DNA of 64,000 nucleotides from Metapseudomonas resinovorans DSM 21078 (GCF_000423545.1 NZ_AUIE01000026.1:1-64000); one strand, 5' to 3'; positions 27,944-39,737 are shown, counted from the stretch's first letter. The notes: generated from the sequence alone by a model not told the origin. A program made the numbers and translations.

Positions 27944-29797
27944 TTGAAACGGATTTTCCCGTACCTCGCCTTGTGCACCTGGATCACCGCCCACGCTGCT
28001 CCCGAAGTCCCCGCCGAACGCCTCCAGGCATTGGCGGACGATCCTTACTGGATCGCCCTGGGTCATTACGAGACCGGCAAACTGGGCGGCTGGCGCAGCT
28101 ATGTGGATGACGCTGATTTCTTCCTCGCCGAGGGTGGGCCGAACAATCCGGCCGACGAACTGCGCGCCACCCTGGACGCGCTCTATGCCCCGGCTGATCT
28201 TGGCGACAAGCACCCGCAATGCACCTACCCGGCGCGCACCCGCTGGCTGCGCGAGCAACTCCAGCTCACCGACCTGCCGCAGCCGGCCTGCAGCGAGTTC
28301 AAGGCCTGGTACGCCGACGTCAACCCACACAGCACGGTCCTGGTGTTTCCCGCGGCCTACCTCAACAGCCCCTCGTCCATGTTCGGCCACACCCTGCTGC
28401 GCATCGACCAGCCGGACATCCACGAAAACAACACCGTAATGCTCAGCTATGCGCTGAACTTCGGTGCCTTCATCGAGGGGGCCGACAACAGCATCCTCTA
28501 CGCCTGGAAGGGCCTGATGGGTGGCTACCCCGGACTGTTCGCCCTGGTGCCCTACCGCGACAAGCTCAAGGAATACAGCCGCCTGGAGAACCGTGACCTC
28601 TGGGAATACCGCCTGAACCTCACTGCCGAGGAAACAGGGCGCATGGTTGAGCATGTCTGGGAGCTGAAGCAGATCCGTTTCGATTACTACTTCTTCGATG
28701 AGAACTGCTCCTATCGTCTGCTGGAACTGCTGGAAATCGCCCGCCCCGGCATCGAACTCACCGACCATTTCCCGATCACCGCCATCCCGACCGACACCGT
28801 ACGCGCGGTCAAACAGGCCGGCCTGGTGGAGTCCATCGACTACCGACCCTCGCGGGAGAAGGAACTGCTGGCCCGCGCTGCACCCCTGGATGACGCCGAA
28901 CAGCAGTGGGTGCTGCGTCTGGCCGACGACGAGAAACTGCTGGACGACCCGGCTTTCCTCGCCCTCCCCGCGCCGCGGCGCGCGCTGATCCAGGACGCGG
29001 CGTTCCGTCTGGTGCGCTACCACTCCACCGGTGAGGAGCGCACCCGCGAGAACGCCATGCGCAGCTACAAGTTGCTGCAAGGCATCAACCGCAACCCACC
29101 ACCGGAACTGGACATCGAGCGCCCCAGCCTGCCCGAGGAAGGTCACGAGTCGCGAACCTGGCAGCTAGGGGCCGGCACACGTGAAGACCGCTCCTTCGCC
29201 GAGTATGGCCTGCGCATGGCCTACCACGACCTCAACGACAACCTCTCCGGCTTCCCGCTGGGCGCGCAGATCGAAATCCTCCAGCTCAAGCTGCGCCAGT
29301 ACGAGGACAACCACTGGCAGCTGCAACGCCTGGACCTGGCGACCATCCGCTCGCTGACGCCGCGCGGCGAGCTACTCAAACCCTGGTCCTGGCAGGTGGC
29401 CGGGGGGCTGGAACGCGTGCTCGGAGAAGACGGCGACGAGCGCCTGGTCAGCCACCTCAACGGCGGTGTCGGCGGCTCCTGGCAGCTTGCCGAAGATGCA
29501 TTGGGTTTCGCCCTGGCCACCGCACGCATCGAGCACAACGAAGACTTCGCACCCTTCATCGCCACTGCCGCAGGCTTCAATACCGGCCTGCTCTGGCACA
29601 ACCCACTGGGCAGCCTCAGCCTGGAAGCCTCCGGCGACTACTTCCACAATGGCGAAGTCCGCCGCCGCCTGTCCCTCAATCAGCAATGGGACATTTCCCG
29701 CAACCTCGGGCTGCGCCTGACAGCCCAGCGGGAGTTCAGCCAGCTCGCCGCGCCGGTCAACGAGGTGATGCTGGAGCTGAAGTGGTACCACTACTGA
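27944..29797 (+). CDS. DUF4105 (Lnb N-terminal periplasmic domain) protein
   Basis: A 617-residue exported protein. It starts at a TTG (27944) with AAGAG upstream, followed by a signal peptide (MKRIFPYLALCTWITAHAAPE). The DUF4105 domain (about 120-290) shows SPSSMFGHTLLRID, NTVMLSYALNFGA and FDYYFFDENCSYRLLELLEIARP, the conserved His, Asn and Cys positions of this peptidase-like family. The C-terminal 200 residues alternate polar and hydrophobic positions (for example LNGGVGGSWQLAEDALGFALATARIEH) and look beta-rich, perhaps an outer-membrane barrel. Its role is unknown. It matches PA4578 by position (from memory). Confidence 0.88.
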   Translation: MKRIFPYLALCTWITAHAAPEVPAERLQALADDPYWIALGHYETGKLGGWRSYVDDADFFLAEGGPNNPADELRATLDALYAPADLGDKHPQCTYPARTRWLREQLQLTDLPQPACSEFKAWYADVNPHSTVLVFPAAYLNSPSSMFGHTLLRIDQPDIHENNTVMLSYALNFGAFIEGADNSILYAWKGLMGGYPGLFALVPYRDKLKEYSRLENRDLWEYRLNLTAEETGRMVEHVWELKQIRFDYYFFDENCSYRLLELLEIARPGIELTDHFPITAIPTDTVRAVKQAGLVESIDYRPSREKELLARAAPLDDAEQQWVLRLADDEKLLDDPAFLALPAPRRALIQDAAFRLVRYHSTGEERTRENAMRSYKLLQGINRNPPPELDIERPSLPEEGHESRTWQLGAGTREDRSFAEYGLRMAYHDLNDNLSGFPLGAQIEILQLKLRQYEDNHWQLQRLDLATIRSLTPRGELLKPWSWQVAGGLERVLGEDGDERLVSHLNGGVGGSWQLAEDALGFALATARIEHNEDFAPFIATAAGFNTGLLWHNPLGSLSLEASGDYFHNGEVRRRLSLNQQWDISRNLGLRLTAQREFSQLAAPVNEVMLELKWYHY

Positions 29798-29802
29798 TTG
29801 GC

Positions 29803-29890
29803 GCTGGATGATGGGTTTCGCTTCGCTCTACGCCATCCTGCGTGGTAGGTCTGGCCTGATCTGCAGGATGGGTTGAGGTACGAAACCCCG
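29803..29890. repeat. REP-like element between DUF4105 gene and rtcB
   Basis: Contains GATGGGTTTCGCTTCGCTC followed by TACGCCATCC, then an imperfect inverted piece with CAGGATGGGTT and GAAACCCC. A related copy is at 53594-53628. This GGATGGGT...GAGCGAAACCC family is widespread in Pseudomonas intergenic regions. Confidence 0.7.
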
Positions 29891-29969
29891 AGTTCCGTCG
29901 GTAAGATGCGCGCCTGCCCCATCACAACGGGCCCAGAATGGTTATCCACCCCCTCGTCAGGCGACGCAG

Positions 29970-31190
29970 ATGAACACCAACGGCCCCCAATTGCTGGAAG
30001 TATCCAACGGCAAGCCGATCAAGCTCTGGACCCAAGGCGTCCCAGTGGAAGAGGAAGCCCGCCAGCAACTGATCAATACCGCGAAGATGCCCTTCATCTT
30101 CAAGCACCTCGCGGTGATGCCCGACGTGCACCTGGGCAAGGGGTCGACCATCGGCAGCGTGATCCCCACCGTAGGCGCCATCATTCCTGCCGCCGTCGGC
30201 GTGGACATCGGCTGCGGGATGATTGCCGCCCTTACCTCCCTGCGCGCCGCCGACCTACCGGACAACCTCCGCGGTCTGCGCAGCGCCATCGAGCGTGCCG
30301 TCCCCCACGGCAAGACCTTCGGCAAACGCGACCAGGGCGCCTGGGATGACGTACCGGATGCCACCGACCAGGCCTGGCGCTCGCTCTCCAGGCGTTTCAA
30401 GGCGATCACCGCCAAGTACCCGCGACTGGAAAAGACCAACAACCGCCATCACCTCGGCACCCTGGGGACCGGCAACCACTTCATCGAGGTCTGCCTGGAC
30501 GAGGCCGACCGGGTCTGGTTCATGTTGCACAGCGGCTCGCGCGGGGTGGGCAATGCCATTGGCAGCCTGTTCATCGAGCTGGCGCAGGCCGATATGCGCC
30601 AGCACCTGGCCAACTTGCCGGATCGCGACCTCGCGTACTTCGAAGAAGGCAGCAAGCACTTCGACGACTACGTGGAAGCGGTGGGCTGGGCCCAGGACTT
30701 CGCCCGGCAGAACCGCGCCTTGATGATGCAGGCGGTGATTGCTGCCGCGCGCAAGGCCATCGGCAAACCCTTCGAGGCCAGCCTGGAAGCGGTGAACTGC
30801 CACCACAACTACGTGCAGAGGGAACAGCACTTCGGCCGCGAAGTGCTGGTGACGCGCAAGGGCGCGGTGTCGGCGCAGAAAGGCGAGCTGGGCATCATCC
30901 CCGGCTCCATGGGCGCCAAGAGCTTCATCGTCCGCGGACTGGGTAACGAGGACGCCTTCTGCTCCTGCAGCCACGGTGCCGGTCGCACGATGAGCCGAGG
31001 GCGGGCGAAGAAGCTGTTCACCGTGGAAGACCAGGCCCGCGCCACCGCCCACGTGGAGTGCCGCAAGGACAAGGATGTGATCGACGAGATCCCCATGGCC
31101 TACAAGGATATCGATGCCGTGATGGCGGCTCAGCGCGACCTGGTGGAAGTGGTGCATACCCTGCGCCAGGTGGTCTGCGTCAAGGGCTGA
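29970..31190 (+). CDS. rtcB: RNA-splicing ligase RtcB
   Basis: A 406-residue RtcB family RNA ligase, which joins 2',3'-cyclic phosphate or 3'-phosphate RNA to 5'-OH ends with GTP and manganese. The metal-site and guanylylation motifs are visible: MPDVHLGKGSTIGSV, GVDIGCGMIA, HLGTLGTGNHFIEV, HSGSRGVGN and SCSHGAGRTMSR (with the His that would carry GMP at about 336). The length fits the short bacterial form. No rtcA or rtcR gene is next to it in this window, unlike many rtc operons. The ribosome-binding site is weak (CAGGCGACGC). Confidence 0.95.
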   Translation: MNTNGPQLLEVSNGKPIKLWTQGVPVEEEARQQLINTAKMPFIFKHLAVMPDVHLGKGSTIGSVIPTVGAIIPAAVGVDIGCGMIAALTSLRAADLPDNLRGLRSAIERAVPHGKTFGKRDQGAWDDVPDATDQAWRSLSRRFKAITAKYPRLEKTNNRHHLGTLGTGNHFIEVCLDEADRVWFMLHSGSRGVGNAIGSLFIELAQADMRQHLANLPDRDLAYFEEGSKHFDDYVEAVGWAQDFARQNRALMMQAVIAAARKAIGKPFEASLEAVNCHHNYVQREQHFGREVLVTRKGAVSAQKGELGIIPGSMGAKSFIVRGLGNEDAFCSCSHGAGRTMSRGRAKKLFTVEDQARATAHVECRKDKDVIDEIPMAYKDIDAVMAAQRDLVEVVHTLRQVVCVKG

Positions 31191-31237
31191 CGCCGCGCGG
31201 GCGCAAGGCCTCTCGCGATTACACGTGCAGGTTGTGG

Positions 31238-31272
31238 CAGAGCGCAGCGAAGCCCAACAAGGGACTTCGCTG
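31238..31272. repeat. Inverted repeat between rtcB and gdhA
   Basis: GCAGCGAAG and CTTCGCTGC form a 9-bp stem around a loop of about 12 bases, between the convergent 3' ends of rtcB and gdhA. There is no T-run, so it is more REP-like than a terminator. Confidence 0.55.
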
Positions 31273-31292
31273 CACCCGGCAGAGCGCGGTAG

Positions 31293-32843
<1,551 letters not shown>

Positions 32844-32881
32844 TCAGCGCACCATGCCGATTCACAAGACAGCGGGGAGAA

Positions 32882-33412
32882 TCAGCGCCCCGCAGATTGC
32901 CGCAACACCTGACGGGGATTGATACCCAGTCCGCTGCGCTTGCCACGCATCACCACCGCGCCGCGATCCGGCAGGGAGTACCAGGTATCCTCAGGCACGC
33001 AGACGCCGACGCCAACGGCCGCATCGTCCAGCACCAGCTCAACGCGGAACTGGCAGCCCAGGCCGCCATCGTCCTTGTCCAGCACCCGCGCGGCGAATTC
33101 GGCGTCCTGCCCCAACCACTGGGTGTAGAGCGCGGCTGCCGGAACCTGCAAGGCGCCCCAGACCACCAGCACCAGTAGCGACCCCAGCATCAGGTGCAAT
33201 GACCAGCGGGCGGCATCGGTTTCCAGACCGAACAGGGTGCTGAAACGCTCACGCCGCGCGAGCCAGGCATAGAGCCCGCCCCCCAGCACCAGGGAACAGG
33301 GCACGGCGCCCAGCTTCCAGGCCGGAGAGGGATAGAAGGAGAAGTACAAGCCGCAGACGCCGAACAGCGCCAGGGTCGAGAGCCAGAACAGATAGTGGTT
33401 GAATCCTTTCAT
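32882..33412 (-). CDS. Hypothetical membrane protein
   Basis: A 176-residue protein with three predicted membrane helices: about 7-27 (YLFWLSTLALFGVCGLYFSF), 32-50 and 70-95 (HLMLGSLLVLVVWGALQVPAAAL). They are followed by a soluble C-terminal part of about 80 residues with two Cys (LGCQFRVELVLDDAAVGVGVCVPEDTWYSL). I do not recognise a family. It is transcribed divergently or apart from gdhA and lies upstream of ettA's 3' end on the same strand. A role is not inferable from the context. Confidence 0.72.
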   Translation of the reverse strand: MKGFNHYLFWLSTLALFGVCGLYFSFYPSPAWKLGAVPCSLVLGGGLYAWLARRERFSTLFGLETDAARWSLHLMLGSLLVLVVWGALQVPAAALYTQWLGQDAEFAARVLDKDDGGLGCQFRVELVLDDAAVGVGVCVPEDTWYSLPDRGAVVMRGKRSGLGINPRQVLRQSAGR

Positions 33413-33426
33413 CGAACCTCCAGAAA

Positions 33427-33453
33427 CGAAAACGGAGCCTTGCGGCTCCGTTG
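33427..33453 (-). terminator. Intrinsic terminator of ettA
   Basis: Stem AACGGAGCC/GGCTCCGTT with a TTGC loop. On the minus strand it is followed by TTTTCGTTT. It lies 13 bases after the ettA stop. Confidence 0.85.
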
Positions 33454-33465
33454 TCGCGTTGGCGC

Positions 33466-35133
33466 TTACTGCGCCAGCTTCTTGTAACGCACACGGTGCG
33501 GCTGGGATGCCGCGTCGCCCAGGCGCTTCTTGCGGTCCGCTTCGAACTCGGTGTAGTTGCCTTCGAAGAAGCTCACCTTGCCGTCGTCCTCGTAGGAGAG
33601 GATGTGGGTGGCGATACGGTCCAGGAACCAGCGATCGTGGGAAATCACGATGGCGGCGCCGGGGAAGTCCAGCAGCGCTTCTTCCAGCGCACGCAGGGTT
33701 TCCACGTCGAGGTCGTTGGACGGTTCGTCGAGCAGCAGCACGTTGCCGCCCTGCTTCAGGGTCAGGGCCAGGTGCAGGCGGCCACGCTCACCACCGGAGA
33801 GGTCCTTGACGAACTTCTGCTGGTCGGCGCCCTTGAAGTTGAAGCGGCCGACGTAGCTGCGCGACGGGACTTCGTAGCTGCCGATCTTGATCTGCTCGAA
33901 ACCGTCGGAGACCTGCTCCCACACGGTTTTGGTGCCTTCCAGGCTGTCGCGGCTCTGGTCGACGCTGGCGATCTGCACGGTTTCACCGATCTCGATGGTG
34001 CCGGAATCCGGCTGCTCCTTGCCGGTCAGCATGCGGAACAGGGTGGACTTGCCAGCACCGTTGCCGCCGATCACGCCAACGATGGCGCCTTTCGGAATGC
34101 TCAGGGACAGGTTTTCGATCAGTACGCGATCGCCATAGCCCTTGGTGACGTTGTGCAGTTCGATGACTTTGTCGCCCAGGCGCGGACCAGCCGGGATGTA
34201 GATCTCGTTGGTTTCGCTGCGCTTCTGGAATTCCTGCGATTGCATTTCCTCGAAGCGTTGCAGACGGGCCTTGGACTTGGACTGACGAGCCTTGGCGCCC
34301 TGGCGCACCCACTCCAGTTCGGCCTTCATGGCCTTGGCGTGGGAGGCTTCCTGCTTGGCTTCCTGGGCCAGGCGGTTGGCCTTGGATTCCAGCCAGCCGG
34401 AGTAGTTGCCCTCGAAGGGGATGCCGTGGCCACGGTCCAGCTCGAGGATCCAGCCAGCGACGTTGTCGAGGAAGTAACGGTCGTGGGTAATGGCTACCAC
34501 GGTGCCGGGGAAGTCGTGGAGGAAGTGCTCCAGCCAGGCCACGGAGTCGGCGTCCAGGTGGTTGGTCGGTTCGTCCAGCAGCAGCATGTCGGGGGCCGAC
34601 AGCAGCAGGCGGCAAAGGGCCACTCGGCGCTTCTCACCGCCGGAGAGGTGTTCGATCTTCGCGTCCCAGGCGGGCAGGCGCAGGGCGTCGGCGGCGACTT
34701 CCAGCTGGCGCTCCAGGTTGTGGCCGTCGGAAGCCTGGAGAATGGCTTCCAGCTTGGCCTGCTCGGCGGCCAGGGCGTCGAAGTCGGCGTCCGGCTCGGC
34801 GTAGGCAGCGTAGACCTCGTCCAGGCGGGCCTGGGCCTGCTTGATCTCGCCCACCGCCTCTTCGACGATGTCACGCACGCTCTTGGTCGGGTCCAGCTTG
34901 GGTTCCTGGGGCAGATAGCCGACCTTGATGCCGGGCATCGGGCGGGCTTCACCATCGATCTCGGTATCCACCCCGGCCATGATGCGCAGGAGGGTCGACT
35001 TACCTGCGCCGTTCAGGCCGAGCACGCCGATCTTGGCGCCCGGGAAGAAGGACAGGGAAATGTCTTTGAGAATCTCACGCTTCGGGGGCACGACCTTGCC
35101 GACCCGGTGCATGGTGTAGACGTATTGAGCCAT
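33466..35133 (-). CDS. ettA: Energy-dependent translational throttle protein EttA
   Basis: A 555-residue ABC-F protein with no membrane domain, the same length as E. coli EttA. Each half has a full ATPase site: Walker A GLNGAGKST and GGNGAGKST, signatures LSGGEKRR and LSGGERGR, and Walker B LLLDEPTNHLD and LLLDEPSNDLD. The linker with WVRQGAKARQSKSKARLQRFEE is the P-site tRNA interaction motif. It binds the ribosomal E site and gates the first peptide bond according to ATP/ADP ratio. The ATG at 35133 is the conserved start; a much longer upstream open frame is not conserved. Confidence 0.97.
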   Translation of the reverse strand: MAQYVYTMHRVGKVVPPKREILKDISLSFFPGAKIGVLGLNGAGKSTLLRIMAGVDTEIDGEARPMPGIKVGYLPQEPKLDPTKSVRDIVEEAVGEIKQAQARLDEVYAAYAEPDADFDALAAEQAKLEAILQASDGHNLERQLEVAADALRLPAWDAKIEHLSGGEKRRVALCRLLLSAPDMLLLDEPTNHLDADSVAWLEHFLHDFPGTVVAITHDRYFLDNVAGWILELDRGHGIPFEGNYSGWLESKANRLAQEAKQEASHAKAMKAELEWVRQGAKARQSKSKARLQRFEEMQSQEFQKRSETNEIYIPAGPRLGDKVIELHNVTKGYGDRVLIENLSLSIPKGAIVGVIGGNGAGKSTLFRMLTGKEQPDSGTIEIGETVQIASVDQSRDSLEGTKTVWEQVSDGFEQIKIGSYEVPSRSYVGRFNFKGADQQKFVKDLSGGERGRLHLALTLKQGGNVLLLDEPSNDLDVETLRALEEALLDFPGAAIVISHDRWFLDRIATHILSYEDDGKVSFFEGNYTEFEADRKKRLGDAASQPHRVRYKKLAQ

Positions 35134-35365
35134 GGCTGACCTTGGTGCTGTGACAAATAGTGGATAAGGCGGGGAGCGACAATTTGGGAACAGGCGCTCC
35201 CGCGCGCGTGCGGCAAAGCTACCGGAATGCACCGGGGAGGGCAAACGACGCTCGTCGTTCGTACTGGCACTTTGGAGGCCTTCAAGGCATGCTAGCCGGT
35301 CCGCGGGCCCCAGGGTCCGGGACACCCCGTCACCTGCCAATCGAGCAGTAGCAGGAACGCCATCC

Positions 35366-38300
35366 GTGCCAGCCAACCCACGCCCGCCAGCCCAGCACGA
35401 GCCAGGACTCCCTCTGGCCAGCGTCCCCGCGCGCGGTTCGGTCAAGGGCCTGCTGGTAGGCCTTGTGCTCCTGATGCTGGCCCTGCTGCTCTGGCAGTTG
35501 CACCAGGAATACCGACAGTTGCAGGACGGTGCGCGGGACCGCAATTACACCCTGACCCGCGAGCTGGCCAGTCACCTTGAACTGGTCATGCAGATGAAGG
35601 CGGACGCCGTTCTCGCCCTGCTTCGCCAGCAGCCCCCCAATCCCCGGAATAAAGACCAGGAGCTGGTCGAACTGGACCTGCTGCGCCCCATCCTGCCGTC
35701 GATCAACAGCCTGGTGTGGCTCAACCCCAACGGCGGCGTGCTGGCCGATACCCAGGCCGGCAACGACGACGCCCTGTTCCTGGCCAGCCTGGTCCAGCGA
35801 GGCGAAGGCGAGATCTACCACTACGCTTTCAGTCCCCAGGGCCGTGGCGAGGTCTACCTGATCCTGCGCCAATCTCCCCTGCCCGAGCCCAGCGGCTACT
35901 GGGCGCTGCGTCTCGACGCCGATGCCATCCGTACCTGGCTGCTAAAGCATCAGGACCGCGATTATCGATGGCTGCTGGAGGATCGCGTCCTCCAGCGGGT
36001 CCTGGCGCAGAGCGGCAAACCGCGACGCGACACCTCCATCGTGATGCCGGTAACCGCAGAGCAGGAAGTGCAGACCATCCTCGTCTCGCCACTCGACCAC
36101 AGTGACTGGCAGCTCCGCGCCTTGCACGACGAACGCCAGGTACGCGCCAGCCTGCTGCCAGAGCTGCTCAGCAAGCTGCTGCTGTTCCTCATCAGCGCCA
36201 GCCTGGCGCTGATCGCTCTCTACTACCTGCAACGTGAACAACGCGGCCTGCGCGAACTCAACGACGCCTCGCGTCGCTCCCTTCGCCAGGCCGCCAGCGC
36301 CCTCGGCGTGATCGAGGAGCGCGTACTGGTGACCCAGGTGGATGGCCGCCTGAGCTACCTCAACCCGCAGGCCGAAGCCCTGTTCGGCATCAGCGCAGAC
36401 GCCGCCCAGGAGCATCACCTGCTGGCGCTGCTGCCGGGCCTGGACCCGCTACTGCTCAACGCCCCCGGCCTGGACCAGGATCTGGGTTCGGACCTGGTGC
36501 AGTTCCAGCGAAGCGGCGAACAGCGCCTACTGGCCGTCACCCGCAACGACCTCAACGACGGCGCCCAACTGCTCGGCTATGTCTGGGTGTTGCGCGACGT
36601 CACCGAAGAGCAACGCGCCCTGCGCGTTCTGCAGGAAACCCGACGGCGCTACCAGGACATTTTCGAAGGGGGCGGTATCGCCCTCTGCGTGCTCGACCTT
36701 GCCGACCTGCGCAAGTACCTCATCCAGAACGGCATGCGTGACCGCACCAGCCTGGCCACGTGGATCAAGGACAATCCGCAGCGCCACGCAGAGCTGCTGC
36801 GCCTGCTGCGCATCACCGAAGTCAACCAGGTCGCCATGCACCTGCTGGAAGTCAGCAGCAGCGAGCAGGCCTGGCGACAACTGATCGGCTCCCATCCCCT
36901 GCGCGAAGGTGGCATCCGCTTCCAACTGATGGCGGCCCTGCTGGGCGGCAACAAGCACCTGGAGATGGAGAGCCAGATCGTCACTGCCCAGGGCCAGATG
37001 CGGCACATCTGGCTGGTGCTGCACCTGCCGAGCATGATCCAGGACCTGGAAGCCGTCACCCTCAGCATCAACGACATCACCAGCCGCAAGCAGGTGGAGC
37101 TCTCGCTGATCGAGCGCGAGCGCTTCTGGTCCGATGTGGTGCTGGCGGTGCCCGACACCCTCTACGTCCACGACATCATCAGCAAGCGGGTGATGCTCAC
37201 CAACAACCGTCTCGCCCAGCAGCTGGGCTATGGCCGTGACGATGTCCGCAAGATGGGCGAACGCTTCTGGGAAGAGCTGCTGCATCCGGACGATACCGAG
37301 CAGTACTGGCGCGTGCGCAGCCTGCAACAGGTAGTGGGCGACGGCATGCTGCTGCAGTGCCAGCTGCGCTGGCGCCACAAGGATGGCAGTTGGCACTGGT
37401 TCGACGTGCGTGAGCAGGCCCTGGCCCGTGACGAGAAAGGTCGGGTCAGCCGCCTGATCGGCGTGGCCAAGGACATCACCGAACAGATCGAGGCCACCGA
37501 ATCCATGCGCGAGAGTGGACGCCGCTACCGCATGTTGGCCGAAAGCATCAGCGACGTGATCTTCACCACCGATAGCGAACTGCGGCTCAACTACGTCAGC
37601 CCCTCGGTGATGCCGGTACTCGGCTACAGCGTTGACTGGACCCTGGCCAACGGCTTCAACGGCCTGGCCGCCGACCCGCGACAGATGATGAATCTGTTCG
37701 ATCAGCTGGAGCAGATTCGCAACGCCCTGGGCAATCCGCAGCGCCTGACCGAGCTGCGCAGCCAGATGCCCGCGCGGCTGTTCCTCTTCGACTGCATGCG
37801 CGCCGACGGGCAGAAGATCCCGGTGGAACTGCGCACCATGCTGATGTGGGACGAGTACGGACGCTTCGAGGGCATGCTCGGCGTCGGCCGCGACATCAGC
37901 CAGCAGCGCCGCGCCGAGAAAGAGATGCGCATGGCCGCCACGGTATTCGAGCATTCCACCTCGGCCATCCTCGTCACCGACCCGGCCGGCTACATCGTCC
38001 AGGTCAACGAAGCCTTCAGCCGAATCACCGGCTACTCCGCCCGCGAGGTGCTGGACCAGTTGCCCGCGACGCTCACCGCCGACCGCCAGCAGGCCGAGCA
38101 GCTCAACTACATCATTGGCCAGCTCAACCTGCGCGGCAGCTGGGAAGGCGAGATCTGGCTCAAGCGACGCATGGGCGACAACTACCCAGCCTGGGTCGGC
38201 ATCACCGCCGTGCATGATGAAGACGGCGACCTGGTCAGCTATGTCTGCTTCTTCAGCGACATCAGCGAGCGCAAGGCCAGCGAACAGCGCATCCATCGCC

Positions 38301-39613
38301 TCGCCTACTACGACGGTCTGACCCACCTGCCCAACCGCACCCTGTTCCAGGACCGTCTCCACACCGCCCTGCAGTACGCCGAACGGCACCAGGAATGGGT
38401 GGTGCTGATGTTCCTCGACCTGGACCGCTTCAAGCCGATCAACGACTCCCTCGGCCATGCCGCAGGCGACCGCATGCTCAAGGACGTGGCCGTGCGCCTG
38501 GCGGCGTGCGTCCTCGAAGACGACACCGTGGCGCGCATGGGTGGGGACGAGTTCACCCTGCTGCTGCAACCCCGCGCCACCCGCGAAGGCGCACTGAACC
38601 GGGCCATCCACGTCGCCGAGCAGATCCTCGACAGCCTGGCCCGTCCTTTCGTCCTCGAAGGTCGCGAGTTCTTCGTCACGGCCAGTATTGGCATTGCCCT
38701 CTCGCCCCAGGATGGCCGCGAGCTGAGCCAACTGATGAAGAACGCCGACACCGCCATGTATCACGCCAAGGAACGCGGCAAGAACAACTTCCAGTTCTAC
38801 CAGGCGGACATGAACGCCCGTGCTCTGGAGCGCCTGGAACTGGAAAGCGACCTGCGCCACGCGCTGGAACAGGGCGAGTTCCTGCTGTACTACCAACCGC
38901 AGTTCTCCGGCGATGGCAAGCGCCTGACCGGCGTAGAGGCCCTGCTGCGCTGGCGCCATCCCACGCGCGGCCTGGTACCGCCAGGGGAGTTTGTCCCGGT
39001 ATTGGAAGAACTCGGCCTGGTGGTGCAGGTGGGCGAATGGGTACTGAACGAGGCCTGCCGCCAGCTCAAGGCCTGGCACCGGGCCAAGATGCGCCTGCCG
39101 AAGATCTCGGTGAACATTTCCGCCCGCCAGTTCGCCGATGGCCAACTGGCCGAACGCATCGCCGACATCATCGAAGACAGTGGCCTGCCGCCGGCCTGCC
39201 TGGAGCTGGAACTGACCGAGAGCATCCTGATGCGCGACGTGGGACAGGCCATGGCCATCCTGGAAAACCTCAAACGCCTCGGCCTGTGCATCGCGGTAGA
39301 CGACTTCGGCACGGGTTACTCCTCGCTCAACTACCTCAAGCAGTTCCCCATCGACGTACTGAAGATCGACCGCAGCTTCGTTGACGGCCTGCCCGACGGC
39401 GAGCGCGACGCGCAGATTGCCCGCGCAATCATCGCCATGGCCCACAGCCTGAACCTGGCGGTCATCGCCGAAGGCGTGGAAACCCATGCCCAGCTCAACT
39501 TCCTCCGCGAACACGGCTGCGACGAAGTTCAAGGCTACCTGTTCGGCCACCCCGTGCCGGCCGCCCAGTTCGAGCGCCTGTTTGGCACCAGCGCCAACTT
39601 CATCCTCAGCTGA
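35366..39613 (+). CDS. morA: Membrane c-di-GMP cyclase/phosphodiesterase MorA
   Basis: A 1,415-residue multidomain c-di-GMP enzyme. Two membrane helices (about 28-46 and 275-295) bracket a periplasmic sensor. At least four PAS/PAC modules follow (roughly 300-980). The GGDEF domain has an intact active site RMGGDEF (about 1055). The EAL domain has VEALLRWRHP (about 1189), plus ELTESIL, DDFGTGYSSL and AEGVET, so both synthesis and hydrolysis look possible. In Pseudomonas MorA controls flagellar timing, motility and biofilm. The start is a GTG with AGGAA 8 bases upstream. It diverges from ettA. Confidence 0.93.
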   Translation: MPANPRPPAQHEPGLPLASVPARGSVKGLLVGLVLLMLALLLWQLHQEYRQLQDGARDRNYTLTRELASHLELVMQMKADAVLALLRQQPPNPRNKDQELVELDLLRPILPSINSLVWLNPNGGVLADTQAGNDDALFLASLVQRGEGEIYHYAFSPQGRGEVYLILRQSPLPEPSGYWALRLDADAIRTWLLKHQDRDYRWLLEDRVLQRVLAQSGKPRRDTSIVMPVTAEQEVQTILVSPLDHSDWQLRALHDERQVRASLLPELLSKLLLFLISASLALIALYYLQREQRGLRELNDASRRSLRQAASALGVIEERVLVTQVDGRLSYLNPQAEALFGISADAAQEHHLLALLPGLDPLLLNAPGLDQDLGSDLVQFQRSGEQRLLAVTRNDLNDGAQLLGYVWVLRDVTEEQRALRVLQETRRRYQDIFEGGGIALCVLDLADLRKYLIQNGMRDRTSLATWIKDNPQRHAELLRLLRITEVNQVAMHLLEVSSSEQAWRQLIGSHPLREGGIRFQLMAALLGGNKHLEMESQIVTAQGQMRHIWLVLHLPSMIQDLEAVTLSINDITSRKQVELSLIERERFWSDVVLAVPDTLYVHDIISKRVMLTNNRLAQQLGYGRDDVRKMGERFWEELLHPDDTEQYWRVRSLQQVVGDGMLLQCQLRWRHKDGSWHWFDVREQALARDEKGRVSRLIGVAKDITEQIEATESMRESGRRYRMLAESISDVIFTTDSELRLNYVSPSVMPVLGYSVDWTLANGFNGLAADPRQMMNLFDQLEQIRNALGNPQRLTELRSQMPARLFLFDCMRADGQKIPVELRTMLMWDEYGRFEGMLGVGRDISQQRRAEKEMRMAATVFEHSTSAILVTDPAGYIVQVNEAFSRITGYSAREVLDQLPATLTADRQQAEQLNYIIGQLNLRGSWEGEIWLKRRMGDNYPAWVGITAVHDEDGDLVSYVCFFSDISERKASEQRIHRLAYYDGLTHLPNRTLFQDRLHTALQYAERHQEWVVLMFLDLDRFKPINDSLGHAAGDRMLKDVAVRLAACVLEDDTVARMGGDEFTLLLQPRATREGALNRAIHVAEQILDSLARPFVLEGREFFVTASIGIALSPQDGRELSQLMKNADTAMYHAKERGKNNFQFYQADMNARALERLELESDLRHALEQGEFLLYYQPQFSGDGKRLTGVEALLRWRHPTRGLVPPGEFVPVLEELGLVVQVGEWVLNEACRQLKAWHRAKMRLPKISVNISARQFADGQLAERIADIIEDSGLPPACLELELTESILMRDVGQAMAILENLKRLGLCIAVDDFGTGYSSLNYLKQFPIDVLKIDRSFVDGLPDGERDAQIARAIIAMAHSLNLAVIAEGVETHAQLNFLREHGCDEVQGYLFGHPVPAAQFERLFGTSANFILS

Positions 39614-39737
39614 ATCGCGCGCCACGGACGAGATGAAGGCCACTTGTCTGTCACATGACCGACCTTCATATGCCAGCCAGCGACCGATCGGTTAGAATGC
39701 GCGCCTTTCCCCTGCACCGTTCCCTAAGAGGACCGCC

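Noticed and set aside
36527..39643. A 1,038-codon open frame on the minus strand opposite morA
   Set aside because: Shadow of morA; MorA has complete catalytic motifs and this frame has none.
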